This document shows, piece after piece, positions 8,297 to 14,137 of a stretch of 17,559 bases of DNA (its first letter is position 1; the number at the start of each line of letters is the position of its first letter). The notes below the pieces were generated by a model. The model worked only from the letters and a program-made list of their open reading frames with translations. It ran no database searches and was not told where the DNA came from. Source of the stretch: an uncultured Helicobacteraceae bacterium (GTDB lineage: Bacteria > Campylobacterota > Campylobacteria > Campylobacterales > Helicobacteraceae). Made by a program: the position numbers and the translations under genes. Location of the stretch: positions 1 to 17,559 of the forward strand of contig CAKUOH010000029.1 in the NCBI GenBank assembly GCA_934668765.1. Reading direction: 5' to 3'.

Positions 8297-9517
8297 TTAT
8301 GAGCTACTGCGGAAGCGGAATTGCCCTTTTTTAAGGACATTTTTTAGCCCTCCGATGCTTAAAATCCATTTATTTTCTATCATATTTTTGAAAAATGCCG
8401 CAAGTTCGCCCCACACGCTCACGCGAAACACAAATCCCACGCCGTCCGTATGCCCGATAGAGCAAACCGTCCCTTTATGATGAAACTTAAAAGGCTTTTT
8501 GATTGCTTTGCCATTTACCAAATCAATTAGACGCAACGCCACAAATTCGCCCATTTGGTTAGCAAGCTGGGCGGTTGGCGCGTGGATAATGTCGCGCTCC
8601 ACAGCTAGGGCGCAATCGCCGATGATAAAAATGCGCTCTTCGCTAGGAATTTGCAAAAATTCATTGACTTTAATCCTATCGTTGCGCGATTCAAATGCGC
8701 TTTCACCGATGACTTCATTGCCCTTCACGCCCGCACACCAAATGGTTGTATTTGCATTTAATTTAAAAGTAGATTCGTGTTTTTTATTGTGCGAATCGCT
8801 ATTTATCAAAACGCCATCTTTTTGCACTTCTATGACTTCGCCTACGATTAGATTCACACCGATTTTTTTAAGCTTATTTTGTGCTATGTCGCGTAATTTT
8901 TCGCTAAACATAGGCAGAACTTTGGGGGCTTTGCTTATTAGATTGATTTGCACCAAATCGCGCGAAATACCGCAAATATCGGCTAACTCTTTGCTTTGAT
9001 TTGCTAACTCTGCGGCAAACTCCACGCCTGTAAATCCGCTCCCGCAGACATTAAAATGCAAGTCATTAGCGTCATTTTTAAACTTAAAATCCTTAAATTT
9101 TTTCTCAATCTGTGTGCGAATCTTTAATGCGGCATTTGCGCTATGTAGCCTAAAAGCAAACTCGCTAACGCCCTTTATCCCAAAGGTATTTGCCTTAAAT
9201 CCAAGCGCAATTACCAAATAATCAAAGCTATATTCATCGTATTTGCCGATAACTTTATCCCGCTCCACACGCTTAATCGTATCTTTGATAAAGTGAATCT
9301 TGCCTAAATCAAGGATTTTGCGAAAGTAGATTCGCGCTTTTCTCGCGCTGTATGTGCCGATAGCGACTTTATGCAAAAGTGTTGATTGATAGTGGTAGTC
9401 GTGTTTGCTAATTAGCGTGATTTGGGCTTTGCCACGCAATTTGGAGAAGTGATTTTGCAGTGTGATAGCGCATTTTAGCCCACCATAGCCACCGCCTAGA
9501 ATTAAGATTTTTGTCAT
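8297..9517 (-). CDS. NAD(P)/FAD-dependent oxidoreductase, type II NADH dehydrogenase (NDH-2) family
   Basis: A 406-residue two-dinucleotide-fold flavoprotein. The FAD site opens the chain (ILILGGGYGGLKCA, G8-G13), the NAD site is CGSGFTGVEFAAE (158-170), and the second FAD contact is IFIIGDCAL (297-303). The stretch HAPTAQLANQMGEFVA (312-327) is typical of NDH-2, where it contributes to the quinone pocket, and FHHKGTVCSIG corresponds to the later NDH-2 motif. Such enzymes oxidise NADH without pumping protons and sit peripherally on the inner membrane; the C-terminal amphipathic stretch here could serve as anchor. GGGGAT about 4-5 bases before ATG 9517 is the ribosome binding site. A sulfide:quinone reductase-like role is less likely, since paired redox cysteines are not seen in the expected places. 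Confidence 0.82.
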   Translation of the reverse strand: MTKILILGGGYGGLKCAITLQNHFSKLRGKAQITLISKHDYHYQSTLLHKVAIGTYSARKARIYFRKILDLGKIHFIKDTIKRVERDKVIGKYDEYSFDYLVIALGFKANTFGIKGVSEFAFRLHSANAALKIRTQIEKKFKDFKFKNDANDLHFNVCGSGFTGVEFAAELANQSKELADICGISRDLVQINLISKAPKVLPMFSEKLRDIAQNKLKKIGVNLIVGEVIEVQKDGVLINSDSHNKKHESTFKLNANTTIWCAGVKGNEVIGESAFESRNDRIKVNEFLQIPSEERIFIIGDCALAVERDIIHAPTAQLANQMGEFVALRLIDLVNGKAIKKPFKFHHKGTVCSIGHTDGVGFVFRVSVWGELAAFFKNMIENKWILSIGGLKNVLKKGQFRFRSSS

Positions 9518-9550
9518 TTTATCCCCACGATTTGAAGTTTAAAAAATCTT

Positions 9551-9556
9551 ATTATA
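9551..9556 (-). promoter_or_regulatory. Probable -10 for the NDH-2/SpeE-like pair
   Basis: Minus-strand TATAAT ends 33 bases before the ATG at 9517, giving a leader of about 27 bases. The region upstream is A/T-rich with no firm -35, as usual in Helicobacter. Confidence 0.4.
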
Positions 9557-9659
9557 ATCTTATATGCGGGTGTAAATGCTTAAAATCACACAAAATATTA
9601 GCGAATCTGTAACGAAATGGGTATGGATTATTATAATAAGCGCGTGATTTTAGATACTT

Positions 9660-9798
9660 TGCGCTGTCGCACATTATGACGATTCGATTTTATTTTGCCA
9701 CGAAAAACTGCATTTTCTCGCAATGACGATTCAAGTGTATTCAAAACAACGGAAAGATTTACCGCAAGGCTTTTTTTGCTTTTGCCAAACAAACGACT
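9660..9798. repeat. Intergenic repeat module shared with the valS insertion, plus CATTGCGAG copy
   Basis: The gap between the GtrB-like gene and the NDH-2 gene (9518-9798, 281 bp) encodes no credible protein. Its half near 9798 is repetitive. Positions 9743-9784 match 12145-12186 inside valS at 35 of 42 bases without gaps, starting AAAACAACGGAA and ending TTGCTTTTG in both. Just before, 9716-9727 carries CTCGCAATGACG, the reverse complement of the CATTGCGAG motif at 5274-5284. Thus two repeat modules lie side by side here. Confidence 0.65.
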
Positions 9799-10746
9799 TT
9801 AATTTTGGTATTCAATAATATAATGCGGACGCCCCTTGCCCTGCTCATAAATCCGCCCTATGTATTCGCCGATTATGCCTAGCATTATGATTTGCAATCC
9901 GCCGAAAAATGAGACTAGCACCATTAGGCTTGGATAGCCTTTCACGGGGTCGCCAAAGATGAGTGCTTTTAGCAAAATATAGCTTCCCCACGCACCTGAT
10001 AGCGCAAAAATCACAATGCCTATAATAGTAATGGCGCGAAGTGGCGTGATTGAAAAGCTAATAATCCCGCCAAGCCCATAGCGAAGCAGTTTCATAAAGC
10101 TCCATTTAGATTCGCCACTCTCCCGCGCAATATATTCATACTCCAAATATCGCTTTTCAAAGCCAACAAACTCAAAAATCGCCTTTGAAAAGCGATGATA
10201 TTCGTCCATCTGCAAAATCGATTGCACCACTTCGCGCTCCATTAGGCGAAAATCGCGCACACCAGAGATAATTTTTGTAGATGAAAGCGCGTTATTGATT
10301 TTATAGAAAATCTCGCTAAAAAATGCGCGGATTTTGCCTTCGCCCTTGCGATTTTTCCGTTTGGCAACTATCATTTTTACGCGCCCTGCCCCGCTTGAAT
10401 CCACATTTGCGTTATAAATCTCAATCATTTGCGACAAAAGGCTAGGCGGGTCTTGCAAATCGCAATCCATAACCGTGATAAGCTCATTTTTCGCGGATTT
10501 TAGCCCTGCTAACATTGCGGATTCTTTCCCAAAATTGCGCGAAAATTTAACAAGACGGATATTTTTATCAATGCTTTGTAATTTTTTAATCTCCGCAATC
10601 GTTGAATCCGTGCTACCATCATCGATAAAAATAATCTCATAATTACTAGAAATTTGCCGCCATTGCTCACGCATAATAGCTTCATAAAAATTCGCCACAT
10701 TTCGCGCTTCATTAAAGCAAGGCACGATAATACTAATGCTTTTCAT
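9799..10746 (-). CDS. GtrB/DPM1-like polyprenyl-phosphate glycosyltransferase (GT2)
   Basis: The 315-residue protein has an N-terminal GT-A domain (1 to about 230) and two C-terminal membrane helices (about 236-260 and 272-296), the layout of bactoprenol-phosphate glycosyltransferases such as GtrB or ArnC. Motifs: IIVPCFNEARNV (6-17), IDDGSTDST (41-49), the metal-binding D94-C-D96 in VMDCDLQDPP, DFRLM (165-169) and RESGESKWS (208-216). It would load a sugar from a nucleotide donor onto undecaprenyl phosphate at the inner face of the membrane, for later use on lipopolysaccharide or another surface glycan. AAGGA about 7 bases before ATG 10746 lies inside the last codons of valS, and only two bases separate the genes, so it is read from the valS transcript. 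No partner flippase (GtrA) or acceptor transferase is adjacent; the sugar is unknown. Confidence 0.88.
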   Translation of the reverse strand: MKSISIIVPCFNEARNVANFYEAIMREQWRQISSNYEIIFIDDGSTDSTIAEIKKLQSIDKNIRLVKFSRNFGKESAMLAGLKSAKNELITVMDCDLQDPPSLLSQMIEIYNANVDSSGAGRVKMIVAKRKNRKGEGKIRAFFSEIFYKINNALSSTKIISGVRDFRLMEREVVQSILQMDEYHRFSKAIFEFVGFEKRYLEYEYIARESGESKWSFMKLLRYGLGGIISFSITPLRAITIIGIVIFALSGAWGSYILLKALIFGDPVKGYPSLMVLVSFFGGLQIIMLGIIGEYIGRIYEQGKGRPHYIIEYQN

Positions 10747-10748
10747 AT

Positions 10749-13670
10749 CTATTTCCTTATGGATTTTAGCGTTTTTAATTCAGCTTCTATTTTATCTAGG
10801 CGCAAGTTTGCTTCATTTAGTGCGATTTTATTTGAATCTATGAGATTTTTTGGTGCGTTTTTGATGAAATTATCGTTATTTAGCATTAATTCTAGCTTGT
10901 CTTTTTCTTTTTGGGTTTTTATTTTTTTTGCTTCTAATTTGGCAGTGAGTGCGCCCAAATCTACTTCATTTGCTGGGATATAGACTTCGCAAGATTCGCC
11001 TATTTCAAAGATGCAATTTGGCATTTTTGACTTTACAAAATCGATTTTATCGCATTTTGCAAGTTTTTTGATAAAAATCTCTGCTAAATTTTTGTCTCTT
11101 AAATCCGCCTTGATAAATGCCGCTGATATGGACTTATTTGCCAAATCAATGCTAATTTTTGCGCGTCTAATGGTGGTTATAATATCTCGCATTATCTCAA
11201 AGTCGCTATTTAGCGCAAGATTCACATCAAATACGGGGAATTTTTCAATCATAATCGAATCCGCGTTTTCAATATCGCTCCCACGCAAACTCTGCCACAC
11301 AAATTCGCTCACAAAGGGCATAAATGGGTGCAATAGCTTCATAGTTTCTCTTAAAATCGCACCCACTTCAAAAACCGCCTCTTTTTGCGCCTTTACCGCC
11401 TCAATCCCAAAATCGCAAAAATCATTAAACAAAAAGCGATAAAGCGCGTTTGCGCCGTCATTGAAGCGATATGAATCAAGCGCAGATTGCACTTCTTTTG
11501 CGCAAATGTTGAATTTGGCATAGATATAAAGCCCAAGTGGCGATTTTATCGAATCAAGCGTGGCAAAGGGGCGATTTGCGTTAGATTCGGCGTTTTGTTG
11601 CTCTTTATACATTTGCAAAAATGACAGCGCGTTTATGACTTTTACCACAAGCGCATTGCCGATATTTAGGCTATTTTCGCCGATTTTTATATCGCGTCCT
11701 TGAATGCAATTATACGCAAGCGAAAAGCGCAAAATATCGCTACTATGCATCTCAATCAGCACTAGCGGATTTATGACATTGCCACGCGATTTGCTCATCT
11801 TTTTGCCATTTTCATCGCACACAAGGGCGTGGAGATAAATGTCTTTAAAAGGCAGTTTGCCAAGCAAGGATTCGCCACTAAATAGCATTCGCGCCACCCA
11901 AAAAAATAGAATGTCAAAGCTAGTAATAAGCAAAGAGTTTGGGTAGAAAAAATCTAAGTCAGATTCGGCGTATAGCGCGTTTTGCGCGTTGTCTTGTGGC
12001 GATAAATCGGGGAGACTTGTTGTTTGCTTCGTCAATAGACTATCAGTCTTATTTCCTTGCTCACAACTGCGCAACCCCGATTTCTCATCCACAATACTTC
12101 CGCGCAAGTCTTTTTTAGTGCTAAATTCTGCGTTTTTTGTGTATAAAACAACGGAAGGATTTTCGGTATGGCTTTCGTTGCTTTTGGGAATTTTTGGGGT
12201 TGAGACTAGACTTTGTGTCTGCGAAACCCCAAAAAATCCCAAATCAGCGGAATGCTTATCTAAAGACGAATTGCCACAAGATAAATTTCCCCACCCCAAA
12301 GTGCTAAACGCCCACAATCCAGAGCTAAACCAAGTATCTAGCACATCTTCATCTTGCCTCATTTTTGCGCCACATTTTACACAAATTTCATCGTCCTTTT
12401 CACTTGCGATTTTCACGCCACACGCATCGCAGTAAAACACAGGGATTCGATGCCCCCACCAAAGCTGCCTAGAAATGCACCAATCGCGCAAATCGTTCAT
12501 CCACGCATTAAAATTATTTAGCCACGCATTTGGATAAAACTTGCATTCTCCAGCATTCACGCGCTTTATCGTCTCTTTTGCAATGTCCTTTTTTACAAAC
12601 CACTGCTTTGAAATGTAAGGCTCTACGATATTTCCGCAACGATAGCATTTGCCTATTTGATTCGTATAATCATCGATTTTTTCTACGAATCCGCCCGATT
12701 CCAAACGCGCTACGATTTTATCCCGCGCTTCCAATCGCTCTAATCCCTCAAACTCCCCGCAGTAGCTATTTAAAATGCCATTTTTATCAAAAATCGTTAT
12801 AAATTCTAGCTTATGACGCAATCCCACTTCATAGTCGTTATTATCGTGGGCAGGGGTTACTTTTACCGCACCTGTGCCAAATTCCATATCCACCACTTCA
12901 TCAGCGATGATTTCAATCTCGCGTTCTATCAAAGGCAAAATGACTTTTTGCCCGATAAGATGGGCAAATCGCGAATCATTTGGATTTACCATCACAGCCG
13001 TATCGCCAAAGTAAGTTTCAGGGCGCGTAGTTGCCACTACCACGAATCTATCGCTATTTTTTAAAAAATATCGCAAATAATATAACTTGCTCTTATTTTC
13101 CTCAAATTCCACTTCAATGTCGCTTAACGCGCCATCGTGCGTGCACCAATTCACCATATAATCGCCCTGAAAGATTAGCCCTTTCTCATACCACGCGACA
13201 AATGCCTTTTTCACGGCGTTTTGCAGTCCCTTATCCATTGTGAATCGTGTCCTGCTCCACGCAGCAGACGCTCCCAAACGCTTTAACTGCGCTATTATAT
13301 CGCCACCACTTTTTTCTTTCCACGCCCACACTTCGGCTAAAAATGCTTCTCTGCCAATTTGCTCTTTTTTAATCCCCTTTGCTAAAAGCTGTCGCTCGAC
13401 TACATTTTGCGTAGCGATTCCTGCGTGGTCGATTCCAGCCTGCCAAAGTGTGCGAAAGCCCTGCATTCGCTTATATCGCACGATAATATCTTGTAGCGTG
13501 TAGGTTAGCGCGTGTCCTATGTGAAGTGAGCCTGTGATATTTGGCGGTGGCATCATAATGCAAAAATTTTTGCCATTTGCGATTTTGGCATTTGAATCCA
13601 CTTCAAAATATCCCCGCTTCTCCCAAATCTCATAGCATTTTTTCTCAAAATCCTGCGCATTGTAATTCAT
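10749..13670 (-). CDS. valS: Valyl-tRNA synthetase with an internal insertion of about 104 residues
   Basis: ValS charges tRNA-Val in the cytoplasm. From ATG 13670 it has 973 residues; without the insertion the length would be about 869, as in H. pylori. Motifs: PPPNITGSLHIGH with the HIGH signature at 50-53, editing-domain TTRPETYFGDTAVMVNP, two CxxC knuckles (CDAC and CVKC) before DVLDTWFSSGLW, and KMSKS at 624-628. The C terminus is the expected coiled-coil arm (ALTAKLEAKK to the end). The start at 13670 (MNYNAQDFEKK) has AAAGG upstream; an in-frame ATG nine codons earlier lacks this. Between TLGWG (457-461) and ESDLDFFYP (569-577), adjacent segments in ordinary ValS, lie about 104 extra residues, described separately. 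The enzyme is essential, so the insertion must be tolerated at the surface of the catalytic domain. Confidence 0.95.
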   Translation of the reverse strand: MNYNAQDFEKKCYEIWEKRGYFEVDSNAKIANGKNFCIMMPPPNITGSLHIGHALTYTLQDIIVRYKRMQGFRTLWQAGIDHAGIATQNVVERQLLAKGIKKEQIGREAFLAEVWAWKEKSGGDIIAQLKRLGASAAWSRTRFTMDKGLQNAVKKAFVAWYEKGLIFQGDYMVNWCTHDGALSDIEVEFEENKSKLYYLRYFLKNSDRFVVVATTRPETYFGDTAVMVNPNDSRFAHLIGQKVILPLIEREIEIIADEVVDMEFGTGAVKVTPAHDNNDYEVGLRHKLEFITIFDKNGILNSYCGEFEGLERLEARDKIVARLESGGFVEKIDDYTNQIGKCYRCGNIVEPYISKQWFVKKDIAKETIKRVNAGECKFYPNAWLNNFNAWMNDLRDWCISRQLWWGHRIPVFYCDACGVKIASEKDDEICVKCGAKMRQDEDVLDTWFSSGLWAFSTLGWGNLSCGNSSLDKHSADLGFFGVSQTQSLVSTPKIPKSNESHTENPSVVLYTKNAEFSTKKDLRGSIVDEKSGLRSCEQGNKTDSLLTKQTTSLPDLSPQDNAQNALYAESDLDFFYPNSLLITSFDILFFWVARMLFSGESLLGKLPFKDIYLHALVCDENGKKMSKSRGNVINPLVLIEMHSSDILRFSLAYNCIQGRDIKIGENSLNIGNALVVKVINALSFLQMYKEQQNAESNANRPFATLDSIKSPLGLYIYAKFNICAKEVQSALDSYRFNDGANALYRFLFNDFCDFGIEAVKAQKEAVFEVGAILRETMKLLHPFMPFVSEFVWQSLRGSDIENADSIMIEKFPVFDVNLALNSDFEIMRDIITTIRRAKISIDLANKSISAAFIKADLRDKNLAEIFIKKLAKCDKIDFVKSKMPNCIFEIGESCEVYIPANEVDLGALTAKLEAKKIKTQKEKDKLELMLNNDNFIKNAPKNLIDSNKIALNEANLRLDKIEAELKTLKSIRK
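11970..12290 (-). repeat. In-frame repeat-derived insertion in valS
   Basis: This part of valS encodes residues about 461-566, polar and low in hydrophobic residues, with no counterpart in normal ValS. Three blocks match the helicase insertion in order, strand sense and codon phase. Block A, 12290-12241, gives GNLS-C-GNSSLDKHSAD. Block B, 12142-12123, gives YTKNAEF and matches 14733-14752 at 19 of 20 bases. Block C, 12007-11988, gives LSPQDN and matches 14859-14878 at 17 of 20. Between A and B lies a module also found between genes at 9743-9784. Inverted repeats abound: the hairpin 12186-12240, and AAATCGGGG (12004-12012) with CCCCGATTT (12075-12083). Confidence 0.75.
12186..12240. repeat. 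Long inverted repeat inside the valS insertion
   Basis: GGGAATTTTTGGGGTT (12186-12201) pairs with AACCCCAAAAAATCCC (12225-12240) at 15 of 16 positions. The 23-base loop contains a further pair, AGAC (12203-12206) with GTCT (12217-12220). Such a hairpin is uncommon inside a tRNA synthetase gene and supports a palindromic-element origin. Confidence 0.8.
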
Positions 13671-13691
13671 TACAAACCTTTCATAAAAAAG

Positions 13692-13707
13692 TGGCATAAA
13701 ATTTGCT
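13692..13707 (+). promoter_or_regulatory. Sigma-54 (RpoN) promoter of fliW
   Basis: TGGCAT, five bases, then TTGCT: GG at 13693-13694 and GC at 13705-13706 are exactly ten bases apart, as the sigma-54 -24/-12 consensus (TGGCAC-N5-TTGCA) demands. Transcription would start near 13718, about 40 bases before the GTG of fliW. The site is in the divergent gap beside valS. Sigma-54 drives the middle flagellar gene class in Helicobacter, so the site fits the gene. Confidence 0.7.
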
Positions 13708-13759
13708 TTTTAAAAAGTGGGATTTTATCCAAAATCATATTAAATTTAGGATTAGCAAA

Positions 13760-14137
13760 GTGAAATTTGAAGTCGTTACGCCTATAATGGGCTTTGAAGA
13801 TATTAGAGAGCTAGAATTTATACGAATCGATGATAATTTTGCCACGATTCGCGCAGAAAATGGCATAAGCTGGAGTTTAGCAAATCCGTATTCACTGCGG
13901 GATTATAAACTTGCGCTCTCCATCAGTGCACAAGCATTGCTTGATGTGGCGCAGGATTCGCAGCTTGAAGTGTGGTGTATGATGATAATTCAATCGCCAC
14001 TAGAAGATTCGCGTGTGAATTTTTTATCGCCACTAATTTTAAATTTTAGCAACAAAAAATTATTGCAATTTCATTGCGCCATCACGGATTATCCGCAGTA
14101 TTTTAAGTTAGAATCATTGCGCGCTTTTATAAAATAA
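13760..14137 (+). CDS. fliW: Flagellar assembly factor FliW
   Basis: FliW binds flagellin and the translational regulator CsrA, coupling flagellin synthesis to its export. From GTG 13760 the product has 125 residues (the family has about 120-150) and begins VKFEVVTPIMGFEDI (Met at the start codon in the cell), the normal FliW opening. Further marks are ANPYSLRDYKLALS, where the family has an NPF/NPY-like turn, and VNFLSPLILNFSNKKLLQF, corresponding to the VNLLAPIVIN segment. An in-frame TTG at 13703 is rejected: it lies within the -12 element of the sigma-54 promoter, while AGGA sits 8 bases before GTG 13760. valS and a fliW homologue are also neighbours in H. pylori (HP1153-HP1154). Helicobacter usually has two FliW paralogues; which one this is rests on that synteny. 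The stop abuts the helicase start. Confidence 0.85.
   Translation: MKFEVVTPIMGFEDIRELEFIRIDDNFATIRAENGISWSLANPYSLRDYKLALSISAQALLDVAQDSQLEVWCMMIIQSPLEDSRVNFLSPLILNFSNKKLLQFHCAITDYPQYFKLESLRAFIK

Noticed and set aside
11989..12435. Plus-strand 148-codon frame opposite valS
   Set aside because: It is antisense to the valS insertion and flanking valS codons; the minus frame has the motifs. The composition reflects the repeat, not a second gene.
13671..13697. Longer ValS start at 13697
   Set aside because: The residues from 13670 on (MNYNAQDFEKK) match ValS openings, and AAAGG is spaced for the ATG at 13670.
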